A stretch of 64,000 bases of DNA from Macrothele yani. Lineage: Eukaryota; Arthropoda; Arachnida; Araneae; Macrothelidae. How positions within the stretch are numbered: position 1 is the first letter of the stretch; every line of letters begins with the position of its first letter. Below the pieces are notes generated by a model. It was not told the origin of the DNA and searched no databases. It saw only the letters and a program-made list of their open reading frames with translations. The DNA lies in NCBI GenBank assembly GCA_039090855.1, contig CM076996.1, positions 51,240,469 through 51,304,468 of the forward strand, read 5' to 3'. The position numbers and the translations under genes were made by a program. Positions 42,012-52,307 of the stretch are shown in pieces.

Positions 42012-42148
42012 GCAATAATAATGTGCATTTATTCTATTAAAACAAAATAAATTAGAATTATTAAAAAATTAGGTGTATTATTTACATTTTTGGAGCCTAC
42101 TCATTATCTACTGGGGGCAAAATGCGAGGGGCCACTTTTCCAGATCCC

Positions 42149-42157
42149 GGTCAAATC
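42149..42157. repeat. Right target duplication of the MULE
   Basis: GGTCAAATC, identical to 40809-40817. Confidence 0.95.
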
Positions 42158-42308
42158 TCATTCCTTACCCATTTCAGCTCCAACTCATATGGCACATGTC
42201 ACAGAAAGTGCAGTGTTCGCCCTTGATGTTCACATGTGTGCTCTACCTGGATGAAAATGATACACACTTCAGATGGGTGTGGTTGTAATGTTTTGCTGCT
42301 ACTGTGTA

Positions 42309-43159
42309 TGTAGAGTTTTGGTAGCTAAAACATAATACATCATAAAATTATAAATATGCATCTAGTGCTAGTGGCAAAATCCTAATATCCTGAAAAGTAA
42401 AGTCCATGTTATATGTCTATATTCTGGAGTAGTTGTGTGTTTTCTTCCTCACCTATCGTATGTGTTTGTTAGTTTTACTTTAACCATATAGTATACTTCT
42501 TATAGTACTGCTCTGTGGAAAATTGCCCCAAAATACAAGCAACACCAACTTATACAAATATTATGCTAGTTCCCCCTGCAGTCTGTTTCACTCTGTCTTC
42601 CTCATAATGTTCAAAACAGTTGGACTTGTTTAAAATGAACACATGTTTAACAAGGTTTCGGATTTAGTGAGGACATTATTAAGATTTGTTTGGTTCAGTG
42701 CTAGTATCAGGTATTGAACCTGTTTATAACAACCAATTCTCATATTTAATGAGCAAAATTTCAGATAAATTGCTCTTCAATTTTCAGTGAACCCACTGTT
42801 ATATGTCACTCAGAAAATTCTGTCAGTGATGACCTTAAACAGGAAACTGGTTTTATTATGATCAGCATGTAACCAAACAGCTTAGTGACAGAGGCCTGAT
42901 ATTGCTGTCTATTGTTAGGTCACATCTCACACTGCAGCAGAACTTGAAGAAATAATTAAGATTATTACATGTCAGATACTATAGCTAGTGAAAAAACTGG
43001 AGGAAGAAAGAGGGAATGAGATATCACTATTTTTCAAATAGATCATTCCTGGGGTCAGAGCTCATTCTGAGTTTAATAGTGGCACAAACAAGGTATTTCA
43101 AAGTGGCATCAGTTCAAGCAATATGCATTTTGCACAGTGTCAAAGTGGAGAGTTTTGTC
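42309..43159. other. Non-coding stretch, nothing recognised
   Basis: About 850 bp, AT-rich, without coding sense or clear repeat ends. Confidence 0.4.
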
Positions 43160-43619
43160 TGTGAAAGAAAAATTTGAGATTATTTGAGAGTTAGAGGGGG
43201 TGGAAATATGAAAAACATAAACTTTCATTGTTTGCTGTTTCCATACTGTGGAAAAACAAAGACACTGAAAAAGCTTTCCAAGAGGAAATCCTTGGGAGTA
43301 AAGAACTGAAGAAATGTGATAAAGGAGATTTAGGTGATGCTCTAATAAAATGGTTTACTGTTCATTGTAATGCTGATTTACCTCTAAATGTCTCCTTGAA
43401 AGTTCAAGCACAGAATTTGCTGTACAGCTAGGATATTCAGACTTTGTATTTTCAAATGAATGGCTTGATTGCTTTGAGAACAGACATAGCATTTCTTTTT
43501 AAAAATCTGCCGATAAGCAAAGTCTGCAAATATAGAAGATATTTCAACTTAGTTGGATGGTTGATTGAATTGTGTTTATTGGTTCAGTGGCCTCAATGGG
43601 TCAAAGAGTGCCCTTAGTT
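43160..43619 (+). pseudogene. Tigger C transposase DNA-binding part
   Basis: Broken frames together read LSVKEKFEII and ELEG (first HTH), then WKNKDTEKAFQEEILGSKEL, DALIKWFTVHCNADLPLN and QLGYSDFVFSNEWLDCF (second HTH). This is the N-terminal third of a pogo/Tigger transposase. The P4 palindrome interrupts it at 43631; about 70 bp of related sense may follow at 46529-46600. Confidence 0.7.
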
Positions 43620-43630
43620 AGATGAAAGAT
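43620..43630. repeat. Left target duplication of P4
   Basis: AGATGAAAGAT, repeated at 46518-46528. Confidence 0.85.
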
Positions 43631-44097
43631 TATTATATTTGCACTTTTAAGGTATTAACCTCTTGCAAAGTGCGCATAGTTTACGTGCAATTCATAAATG
43701 AAAAAACCATGAGGAATAACCACTCACCATAAAGATCATGGTAACCTTCAATGGACCATACACTTCCAACACGTCATTCATCGTGATGTAACTGGGCTTC
43801 CACAGGTTTACAGACTTCTTGCTTACGCTTCTTATTTTCGGGTGTGAAACATCGTTTTTTTTTTTTCTTTTCCTTTGCCTTATAATATGTTACTATAATG
43901 CTTGTCAATTCGATAAAATCACACATACACTCATTCATACAATTCAAGTAAAAACTATGTACATAAACCTTACATTCACAGGTGATTAAACCTTAGTCAA
44001 CTCTAATTATGGAACTCCTCCTTCTGTTTCACAACCTCTGCTACTCCCCCTGCAATTGTCACACCCATTCAGCCCCGCACATCCAATCCTCTAGTAC

Positions 44098-44128
44098 TTT
44101 CGACAGGTCCCTGTCATCTTCAGGAGGC
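44098..44128 (-). ncRNA. Hammerhead-like core, left arm of P4
   Basis: Minus-strand: core CTGAAGA at 44123-44117, an extra T, stem GACAG/CTGTC with a GGAC loop, then GAAA. CCTC before the core pairs with GAGG after the site. See the right-arm copy. Confidence 0.45.
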
Positions 44129-44460
44129 AGGTGTGTCTCATCCGCCCACCACAGCTCAAGTGAGCAGAGCCATCGAGGCATGGGCTCCAGTCGCTATCTC
44201 TGAATCGTTGTGTCTCTGGCGCCATCTATTGTCCCTGCTGCTCTTTTTTCCCTCTTTCTTTTTACGCTGCTGTTCAATTTTTATTAGGGCTTTCCATTGT
44301 TCGTTTAGGTTATTTGGCTCATTAATGTTGCATAATCTTGATCTGTTTTTTTCAATTAACACTGATTCTGCAATTCTTAACTGCTTTTCATTTTTACAGC
44401 TCTTAATAATTTTAATATCTTCAAACCTTGGACATTTTTGATTTTCCATACAGTATTGGG

Positions 44461-44733
44461 TCAATGCTGTCTTAGCCTCTTTTTATTCCAATTATTAATA
44501 TGCTGGTTCAATCTATACTTTAATTTATTCGTGGTGCTGCCTATATATGACACAGGTGGTTGCTGGTTTATTGGGATTTCATAAATTCCTGCTCTATCTA
44601 ATTGGCTAATTTTTTCATTTTTAATCACTAAATTTTTTACAGTAAGTACCTGATTTCCTACCTGTATGCCATATTTGCCACAAACTTTATTAATTTCTGC
44701 TGAAACATTTTCTATATATGGTATTGCACCCAC
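44461..44733 (-). pseudogene. PLE GIY-YIG endonuclease, left arm
   Basis: 90 codons: GAIPYIENVSAEINKVCGKY, then LDRAGIYEIPINQQPPVSYI and GSTTNKLKYRLNQHINNWNK. AGIYEIP..SYIGST is the GIY-YIG nuclease signature, with Arg (KYRLNQH) at the expected place. It is the nuclease that PLEs use to open the target. No start of its own is expected: in a full element it is the C-terminal part of the RT polyprotein. The mirror copy is at 45483-45755. Confidence 0.88.
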
Positions 44734-44780
44734 ATATTTTACAAGTTTTTTATCAGTCTTGACCTTATTGTAACCTTGAG

Positions 44781-45155
44781 TTACTTCATAAATCCATTTT
44801 TTAATACCTGTTTAGGGTATCCAAAAGCATATGCAATTTTTTCAATATATTCAATTTCTTCCTTTCTATACTGTTCAATTGATGAATGTGTTAAACTTCT
44901 TTTAATTAGTGTTTTAACACTATTTCTTTTATGTGTTAATGGATGTGATGACTGAAATGGTATAAGTACTGGGATATATGAAGATTTTCTATGTACTCTG
45001 AATTGTAAATTCTCCTCTGTTTTAATAATCAAAACGTCCAAAAATGCCAAAGTATTGTCATGTTCTTGTTCTACTGTCAGTTCTATAGATCTACTGTCAG
45101 TTCTATAGATTGTTCTACTGTCAGTTCTATAGAACTGACAGTAGAACAAGAACAT
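44781..45155 (-). pseudogene. PLE RT C-terminal segment, left arm
   Basis: 124 codons. From residue 30 it reads EQEHDNTLAFLDVLIIKTEE (the PLE LPFLDVxI motif just after the RT palm), then NLQFRVHRKSSYIPVLIPFQ and SSHPLTHKRNSVKTLIKRSL. The first 30 residues are not PLE: they translate the SSIDCSTVSSIEL-like repeats at the palindrome centre. A short frame break separates it from the GIY-YIG piece. Confidence 0.85.
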
Positions 45156-45160
45156 GACAA
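45060..45160 (+). repeat. Centre of palindrome P4 with ACTGTCAGTTCTATAG repeats
   Basis: ACTGTCAGTTCTATAG occurs three times in a row in one direction and once reversed at the turn of the palindrome. The extra copies make the centre slightly asymmetric and could have been made by slippage at a hairpin tip. Confidence 0.85.
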
Positions 45161-45434
45161 TACTTTGGCATTTTTGGACGTTTTGATTATTAAAACAGAG
45201 GAGAATTTACAATTCAGAGTACATAGAAAATCTTCATATATCCCAGTACTTATACCATTTCAGTCATCACATCCATTAACACATAAAAGAAATAGTGTTA
45301 AAACACTAATTAAAAGAAGTTTAACACATTCATCAATTGAACAGTATAGAAAGGAAGAAATTGAATATATTGAAAAAATTGCATATGCTTTTGGATACCC
45401 TAAACAGGTATTAAAAAATGGATTTATGAAGTAA
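45060..45434 (+). pseudogene. PLE RT C-terminal segment, right arm
   Basis: 124 codons, identical to the left-arm segment from residue 24 to the end, on the opposite strand. Only the N-terminal residues differ because they are read through the asymmetric centre. It ends in the same FGYPKQVLKNGFMK and stop. Confidence 0.85.
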
Positions 45435-45482
45435 CTCAAGGTTACAATAAGGTCAAGACTGATAAAAAAACTTGTAAAATAT

Positions 45483-45755
45483 GTGGGTGCAATACCATAT
45501 ATAGAAAATGTTTCAGCAGAAATTAATAAAGTTTGTGGCAAATATGGCATACAGGTAGGAAATCAGGTACTTACTGTAAAAAATTTAGTGATTAAAAATG
45601 AAAAAATTAGCCAATTAGATAGAGCAGGAATTTATGAAATCCCAATAAGCCAGCAACCACCTGTGTCATATATAGGCAGCACCAAGAATAAATTAAAGTA
45701 TAGATTGAACCAGCATATTAATAATTGGAATAAAAAGAGGCTAAGACAGCATTGA
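45483..45755 (+). pseudogene. PLE GIY-YIG endonuclease, right arm
   Basis: 90 codons, identical to the left-arm copy except two residues (ISQQPP for INQQPP; STKNKL for STTNKL). The motif AGIYEIP and YIGST are intact. The closeness of both arms shows either very recent origin or ongoing gene conversion. Confidence 0.88.
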
Positions 45756-46085
45756 CCCAATACTGTATGGAAAATCAAAAATGTCCAAGGTTTGAAGATA
45801 TTAAAATTATTAAGAGCTGTAAAAATGAAAAGCAGTTAAGAATTGCAGAATCAGTGTTAATTGAAAAAACAGATCAAGATTATGCAACATTAATGAGCCA
45901 AATAACCTAAACGAACAATGGAAAGCCCTAATAAAAATTGAACAGCAGCGTAAAAAGAAAGAGGAAAAAGAGCAGCAGGGACAATAGATGGCGCCAGAGA
46001 CACAACGATTCAGAGATAGCGACTGGAGCCCATGCCTCGATGGCTCTGCTCACTTGAGCTGTGGTGGGCGGATGAGACACACCTG

Positions 46086-46125
46086 CCTCCTGAAGATGAC
46101 AGGGACCTGTCGAAAGTACTAGAGG
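46086..46125 (+). ncRNA. Hammerhead-like core, right arm of P4
   Basis: CCTC (46086-46089) pairs with GAGG (46122-46125) as a stem I; core CTGAAGA at 46090-46096; an extra T; stem GACAG (46098-46102) with CTGTC (46107-46111); GAAA at 46112-46115; and a self-complementary AGTACT where a short stem III would form, before cleavage-type CTA. Minimal PLE ribozymes known from other animals work through such short, palindromic stem III. The extra base after the core is non-canonical. Confidence 0.5.
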
Positions 46126-46517
46126 ATTGGATGTGCGGGGCTGAATGGGTGTGACAATTGCAGGGGGAGTAGCAGAGGTTGTGAAACAGAAGGAGGAGTT
46201 CCATAATTAGAGTTGACTAAGGTTTAATCACCTGTGAATGTAAGGTTTATGTACATAGTTTTTACTTGAATTGTATGAATGAGTGTATGTGTGATTTTAT
46301 CGAATTGACAAGCATTATAGTAACATATTATAAGGCAAAGGAAAAGAAAAAAAAAAAAAACGATGTTTCACACCCGAAAATAAGAAGCGTAAGCAAGAAG
46401 TCTGTAAACCTGTGGAAGCCCAGTTACATCACGATGAATGACGTGTTGGAAGTGTATGGTCCATTGAAGGTTACCATGATCTTTATGGTGAGTGGTTATT
46501 CCTCATGGTTTTTTCAT

Positions 46518-46528
46518 AGATGAAAGAT
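46518..46528. repeat. Right target duplication of P4
   Basis: AGATGAAAGAT, identical to 43620-43630. Confidence 0.85.
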
Positions 46529-46599
46529 GATACAAACTAAAAGAGGACTACACCGCAGATGCCATTTGTATTGATGATGAAACAGTTGTTTTTCTATAA

Positions 46600-47890
46600 T
46601 ACCGTTACGACTTCGGACCCAATCGGGTCCCAGATAATCAGGATGCCAAAATTTCCGGACTGCGATCCGATCGCTAGATCCGCAAATATACCTCGGTAGT
46701 CAATCAGCCTGCACAGTACACCAAGAAACCAATGGAGGCGCAGTATAACAATTAAAACAGGGATTTAATGGATACGTGCATAATTTACACTGAATACTTC
46801 ATGTAATGGTAAAGGCTATAATTTCCGGCCAGCTTTGGCTCTCTTTAGTGTTTCCGAAAATATGTCGTAACAAAAAGTCTGTTCGTTCGCAAAGGGCCTC
46901 AAAGAAATACTAATAAAGTATTTACGTATGTCCTTGAGTATCCAAATACTGGTGAAACTTTTTGAACACAAACACACTCATGCACACACTGATATGTTGG
47001 CACTACGGATAGCTTTCTCTTTTCCTCTTGGAGGAGTTGGCGTTGCTTACGGACACAGCAGGCACACATTAAAACGCACAGACGAATTTCCTCTGAACAA
47101 ACACAAACAGGCAGAGATTAGCTTCGGGTTCTTTCTGTCTGCAGGGGGGGGGCTCTTTAGTTCTTCCTATCCAAAGCAGGCCTTCCTCTCCCTCTCCCCC
47201 CCTCTCTGGGCTTTGAGCGGCGGTTCCGTGTCACTTTTCTCTGTGCCGGTCACCTGAAATGGCTCCTCTTTACAGCACTTTCGGTATCGGCTGTCCGGCG
47301 AGTTGATGAAAGTTCCAAGATGAAACTAGTGCTGGCTTCAGTGTATATCTTCGCTGGTTTTCCCGATGCTTAGCTTTTTAACAGCGGCAGCAGACTGCAA
47401 CAAATTTCTAGCATGAGGAAGCTCCCCATCCTATTTCTCTCAGCTATCAAACGAATTCTGTTACTCAAAAACAATTTTCTCCTGTCTGCAAGAGGTGGTA
47501 AGCGGTGTATTCCACCACTTGAAAAACACGGGATGTTTATTACAAAACGCTCAAGTCCAACAACACTCCAATTGTCTCGCGCGCAGCATAGACAAAAGCT
47601 TCAAAAGCGCTTGCCGTTTAAACAACTTTTGAGCTATGGGGAAAAGCTTTTAAACTCTGACCTGCCCCGTTTCCGATTATGATCTCTTTGTTCTCATGGC
47701 AAACAGCTACCGCTCGCCTTCGAATTCAAAGTGCTAGAAAATCTTCTCTTCTTTTTTTTTAAACCGCCCCTCGCAAGTTTAAATTATAATTCCCTGTTAA
47801 TTAAACCCCCAATGAAGTTTCAATTACCATTCATTTGCCACGCCTCTCGCCAATTAATTATGTGAGGGGGGGGGGGGGAATTGTCGCAAT
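46600..47890. other. Unassigned 1.3-kb block
   Basis: Looks richer in GC than its surroundings, with a start near GTTACGACTTCGG (46606) and an end near a G run (47864-47877) followed by GTCGCAATATTATAAC. Open frames at 46928-47257 and 47413-47682 show no family resemblance. It could be a large LTR or a non-autonomous transposon, but no inverted or direct end repeat is convincing. Confidence 0.4.
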
Positions 47891-48002
47891 ATTATAACTC
47901 CAATAGATTTAGTAGTTTAAAAGTGAAAAGTATGTCAGGGCAAAGCTTTTGAAAAGTAGATTAACAGTGTTAGTGTATAAAAAACATATGATACTGAGCT
48001 CT

Positions 48003-49036
48003 GTTAATCAGTGTTCTTCGGATGGAAAAGGCAGTGGACTTAAGTGAGTTTGACGAAGGCCAAATTTTAATGGCCAGATGACTGGGTCGGACATTTCCCA
48101 GATGGCAAGGCTTGTGAGGTGCTCATGGTTAGTTCCTTCAAAAAGTGGTCTGAGGAGGAGAAAAACCACTAACCACTGGCAAGGTGTGGGCTGACCATGG
48201 CTCATCAATGTTTAGCGATGAGCAAAGCCTATCCCATGGGATATAAGCCAACAGAAGGGATACTGTAGTGCAACTCATCATTAATTTGAGTGCTGGTGAC
48301 AGGAGTAATATGTCACAGCACATCAAACCATGCTGAAAATGGATCTGCCATGCTAACCACAATTCACCATTGAAAGCACCTCCAAGGAGCATGTGAGCAT
48401 CAAAACTGGACCTTGACTGATTAGAAGAAGGTTATCTGATCTGATTAATCTCATTTCCTGTTGCATCCTGAAGATGGAGGGGTACGTGTGTGCACTTTAC
48501 CTGTGGAAGTGTTGACACCACGATGCACCATGGGATGAAAACAAGCCAGTGGAAGAAGTGTAATGTTTCGGAAAGCATCTGCTGGAAAATCCTGGGTCCA
48601 GTAATTCATGCGCTAGAAACTATGATGTCTACCACCTACTTAAACATCATTGCAGCCCAGGTACATCCTTTCATGTCAACGGTATTTCTCTCTAATAGTG
48701 CCTTCTTTCAGAAGAATAATTGGTCATGCCACAATGCCTGGATTGTTTGAGAAACATTAGCAGAAGATGAGGAAGACTTTCAAGTATTGCCCTCACCTTC
48801 AAATTTCCAAGATATCAAACCAATCGAGCATCTGTGGTTTCGGTTGGAACAAAAAATCTGATCTGTGTCGGCTCAACCACATAACTTACAAGAGCTAAAG
48901 GATCTGCTGGTAATGTATTGGTACCAGATACCACAAGACATCTTTAGAAATATTGTAGCATCCATGCTTCACTGGGTAAAAGCTGTTTTGGTGGCATGTG
49001 AAAGATCAACATATTAAGCAGGTGGTCATAATGTTT
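48003..49036 (+). mobile_element. Tc1-like transposon, decayed, 3'-truncated
   Basis: Transposase sense on + from about 48022 (EKAVDLSEFDEGQILMAR) to about 49010. The right terminal repeat begins (GGTGGTCATAATGTTTGTG) but is cut at about 49037, where LINE-alpha sequence starts. This terminal type resembles that of the Tc1 element at 32704 (ACAAACATTATGAC). Confidence 0.75.
48022..49010 (+). pseudogene. Tc1-like transposase remnant
   Basis: Multiple frames. Recognisable parts are DLSEFDEGQILMAR (N-terminus), SKLDLD-type catalytic start lost, TTYLNIIAAQVHPFMSTVFL (central), FQKNNWSCHNAWIV (second catalytic box, usually FQQDNAPCH; Asp replaced by Asn) and SNFQDIKPIEHLWF (usually SPDLNPIEHLWD). 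At least two of three catalytic residues are changed. An old copy. Confidence 0.75.
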
Positions 49037-49092
49037 GTGATTCAGATCCCTCTGATAAGAAGGAAGATTTTTGGAATGAGCTAAAAGCTGTT

Positions 49093-49791
49093 TTGAGCTC
49101 GTTTGGTGCTAAAGAGAAAGTTATAATAGCAGAGGATTTCAATGCTAGAGTAGGTGTGCAGAATGCAATTTCTGATAATGTTCTGGGTAAGTGTAATGAT
49201 CCTTGTGTGAATGACAATGGTGAAAGATTAATTGAACTCTGCATTAAGAATGGTTTGTTTGTATCTAATGCGTTTTTCAACCACAAGTATATCCACACAT
49301 ATACTTGTAAAAATCATATTCTTGGTCAAAAGAGTGTTATAGATTTTGTTGTTTACGGTCAGCGTCTGAAACACTTAGTTGTTGATACCCGTGTGGTGAG
49401 AGGTGCAGATGTTGGCTCTGATCATCACCTGTTAGTGTCATGGGTGAAACTCAATGTTGGTTGGAAAAGGTGGTATAAGAGGCCTGTGGTGAAAAGAATA
49501 AAGGTTGAAAGGCTGTCTGAAGAACATCAGTGTTACTCTGATTTATTCATCGAACATCTGAATGAGTTGAAGGCATGTAAGAGAGATGTAGAAAAGAAGT
49601 GGACATGTTTTAAGAAATGTGTTGTCACTGCCGCTGAAGAGGTCTGTGATATTGCAACAGTGGGTAACTTTAAAGGTGATGTTTGGTGGAACAGTGAGGT
49701 TAAAGAATCAGTAAAAAGAAAGAAAGAAGCATACTTAGGGATGTTGCAAGGTCAAGTTTCTGAGGATGAATATCGCTGTAAGAAGCGTTAG
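49093..49791 (+). pseudogene. LINE-alpha endonuclease and linker (copy 2)
   Basis: 232 codons open: KVIIAEDFNARVGVQNAISD (the usual GDFNAR box has Glu for Gly), then GQKSVIDFVVYGQRLKHLVV and ADVGSDHHLLVSWVKLNVGW. SDHH is the catalytic His region of APE nucleases. It continues through the Lys-rich linker to KVKESVKRKKEAYLG and stops at TAG 49789. This preserves parts lost in copy 1. Non-functional because of later stops and missing 5' end. Confidence 0.87.
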
Positions 49792-49854
49792 GCAGCAAAG
49801 CTTGTTTGCCACAGTTAGGCAAATGATAGGAAGGAAAAGGAAGAAAGGCACGAT

Positions 49855-50845
49855 TTGGCTTTTTGGAAAGATAGAAAAACATTCTGGATGTACATAAGAC
49901 ATAGGAAAAAGAAGAGGAATAAAATTCTAAGTTGTGTAAAGAATAGGGTCGGAGAAATGATATGGGTGCCTGATGAGCTAAGTGAAAGATGGGGTGGGTA
50001 CTTCTGTGATTTATTAGGTCATGAAAGCAAAGATGATTCTGAGGCAGAAGCAGATGATGTAATAGTGAGAGATGGAAGCTCTGGCGGGATCTGAAGAGAA
50101 GAGGTGTGTAAAGCTCTAAAATCTCTTCAGAAAGGTAAGGCTCCGGGAGTTGATGGCATAACTGCTGAGATGTTGAAATATGGCGGTGACTCTGTAATTC
50201 ATTGGTTAACTGAAATTTGCCAGTTGTGCTGGAAGTTAGGAATGGTCCCTCAGGACCAATTGGAGGGATGCTATCATTGTTCCCTTGTACAAGATAAAAG
50301 GTGATCAGACTAAATGCAAGAACTATCGTGGTATCAATTTGCTGAGTATACCAGGAGAAGTGTTTATGAAGGTCATTATTGATAAGGTACGAGGTCTTAC
50401 GTCAAAGAAAGTGTGGGATGTGCAGAATGGTTTTATGCCTGGTAAAGGCTGCATTCATCAAATTTTTGCTTTATGCATGATGATTGAAAAGTATCTGTCT
50501 GTTGGTAAAAAAGTGTTTGCTGCCTTCATAGATTTAGAAAAAGCTCATGACAGAGTAAATAGGACTTTTCTGTGGAAGGTACTGAATAAATATGGTATTA
50601 CTAGGAATCTATTTAATAGTGTAAAAGCCATGTATGCTGGCAGTAGAGCTTGTGTACGAGTGAATGGTGTTTTATCAAAATGGTTTTCTATTGGGGCAAG
50701 AGTCAGGCGAGGTTGTGTAACGTCACCATGGCTGTTTAATATAATTATGGTTGCTTGCATGTGTGATGCCAAAATGGATAATACTGGTTTATTATGTCTT
50801 GGTAATATGTGTATGTGTGCAAATTGCTCTGTGCTGATGACATAG
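49855..50845 (+). pseudogene. LINE-alpha RT fragments (copy 2)
   Basis: Three open pieces in succession. The first is AFWKDRKTFWMYIRHRKKKR to 50094. The second is 50104-50304, LQKGKAPGVDGITAEMLKYG. The third is 50285-50845, CKNYRGINLLSIPGEVFMKV, then FAAFIDLEKAHDRV (motif A) and ARVRRGCVTSPWLFNIIM (motif B). A shift just before motif C leaves ADDIVLLAENKFEL in another frame. Broken at 50095, 50290 and 50840. Confidence 0.87.
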
Positions 50846-51447
50846 TCCTGTTGGCAGAGAACAAATTTGAGTTGCAGAGTACATTGTCCCGGATGTACGA
50901 AGCTTGTATGAAATTCAAACTGAGTATAAATATGGGTGGGCAATCTTAGTGAGAGATGGGTTTGCTTCCTCGGGGTACTCTGTGGGAAACAATGGTACAT
51001 AGAACAGCAACAAGGGCCTCTGTGAATCTTGCAAAGGTGCCAGCTAGTTCTGTGTGACATTGGCGAAAAGACTCCAACTCACTGGGTTTGTTCCAAAATC
51101 CTTAGGTTAAATGACCAACTGGAACTGTCAGCTAATCCACCACATTGATGTACTTATGTGATTAAAAAGATGCAAAGAATTGTAAAACCAGACTCAAGTT
51201 TGGGATATGGTAGACCTACCACACTTGAGAAAAATGGTCCCCCATGGAAACAATTTAGACACGGAAAAAGGAGATTGAGAAAGAGACCTCGGCTGAGTGA
51301 GTGTATGATTGGTGTATTTCCATACACCAATCATAAATGGCATGATGAATGAGGTGATTCAAGAGATCAATAAGTATAGATTGGATGTGCTGCGTGTAAG
51401 TGCAGCAAAAAAGAAGGAAATTGGGATAGAAGAAGTGAATGGAATAG

Positions 51448-52307
51448 CAGAGATGCCAAGTACTACGGATTGTCCGTAGTTTCTACGGATATCATGTTCA
51501 AACTACGGACTACGGAGAAGGTGTGAAAAACTACGGATTTTTCCGGAAAACTTTTTTTTTTTTTTCTTAATTATTTGAAAAAAAAAGTCAAGCATAGTCA
51601 AATGTAGTGTTTTTTGCGGTAACGTCACGAAGCCGTTACACAGCAAGCATGTTTGGCTGGCCGACAAGCAAGCGGAAATGTTGCAACGGAGATCGTTCTG
51701 TATGATCACGTGACTTTGTACCTGGCTTGCCGTGAAAGGCGTTCGTAATGCACGACGTCTGTTAACTTCGGGAAAACCTTAACCGCGTCCTGAACTAACG
51801 TAAGTTGTCGGAGGATGGAGGTTGACTAAAGTCGATTCCACGTTTTCTGTTCTTGTTGTTAAGTTGATTAGTTGTGGTGTGACGTGAATTGCTGTAGTTA
51901 TGAAGCGTGCTTCAGTGGCTTCCAGTTCCAGTGGTGTGAAAAAAAATTAAAATTTGCAGCAGTACAAGGAATGTTATTCGTTGGAATTTCCATGTTTGCA
52001 GCGGTCGCGTGTTTCCGTGAATTATGTTTTTTTTTCTTTTTTTGCTAAAATGTAATTTAAATAGTTAATTGCTATTGCATATTTGTTTCACCAAAGTAAG
52101 GGGTGGGCGGGGTATCAGAAAAAAAAATGCTCTGAGCAAATAGTCATCAGATCGAAGGAAGCAATTGTGAATCAAAAATATCCTGAATGTTTGTTTTTTC
52201 CGGCAGAGCACATAACTAAGCTACCTCGTCACAACATCACTACGGAAGAACTATGGGCGCCGCGCATATGGACTACTGATAACTTCCTTCAGATGTTGGC
52301 ATCTCTG
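51448..52307 (+). mobile_element. hAT-D, short internally deleted hAT
   Basis: 860 bp with ends CAGAGATGCCAA on both sides (complement on the right). Six-base duplications GAATAG (51442-51447) and GAGCAG (52308-52313), two transitions apart. The homologous empty LINE-alpha site (copy 1, near 5205) has one copy of this hexamer position (GCATGG on the minus strand), confirming a 6-bp duplication. TACGGA words are concentrated in 51466-51545. The N-terminal transposase sense starts at 51900 (MKRASVASSSSGVKK) and stops; a C-terminal scrap may remain at 52190-52316. Confidence 0.85.

Larger units (their letters stand above)
40818..42148 (+). mobile_element. Mutator-like element (MULE)
   Basis: 1331 bp. 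The inverted ends share GGAAAAGTGGCCCCTCGCA and extend with mismatches for about 70 bp (including TTTTGCCCCC and GTAGATAA). A 9-bp exact target duplication flanks it. It encodes pieces of a MULE transposase of the FLYWCH-associated arthropod type and has inserted into the Tc1 element. Confidence 0.95.
32704..42306 (-). mobile_element. Tc1-like transposon inflated by nested insertions
   Basis: The left end CACTGTATGAGACAAACATT follows TA at 32702-32703. The right end is the complement of CACAGTAGCAGCAAAACATT, before TA at 42307-42308. Tc1 sense on the minus strand survives in 32720-32811, 33195-33203, 39936-40808 and 42158-42300. Removing P3, the hAT and the MULE leaves about 1.2 kb, normal for Tc1. 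Confidence 0.82.
43631..46517. mobile_element. Palindromic Penelope-like insertion P4
   Basis: 2887 bp: a 67-nt left extension (43631-43697) followed by a palindrome with arms of about 1.41 kb (43698-45107 and 45108-46517), more than 98% matching by eye. An 11-bp exact target duplication flanks the whole, so it entered as one unit. Each arm carries the 3' half of a PLE: an RT C-terminal part, GIY-YIG endonuclease, 3' UTR and hammerhead-like core, arranged head to head. The right arm abuts its target duplication. Confidence 0.9.
49037..50935 (+). mobile_element. LINE-alpha copy 2, truncated at both ends
   Basis: Starts within the endonuclease (FWNELKAVLSSFGAKEKVII) right after the Tc1 end, and stops within the RT (CMKFKLSI) where the 5' UTR of another LINE-alpha copy begins at 50936. 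Same strand as that copy. Confidence 0.85.

Noticed and set aside
44009..46204. Identical 64-codon frames at 44009-44203 (+) and 46010-46204 (-)
   Set aside because: Antisense of the PLE 3' UTR, duplicated by the P4 palindrome; no family resemblance.
46928..47257. A 109-codon frame as a gene
   Set aside because: Composition is low-complexity in places (poly-G run, CTCTCCC runs) and no family is recognised.
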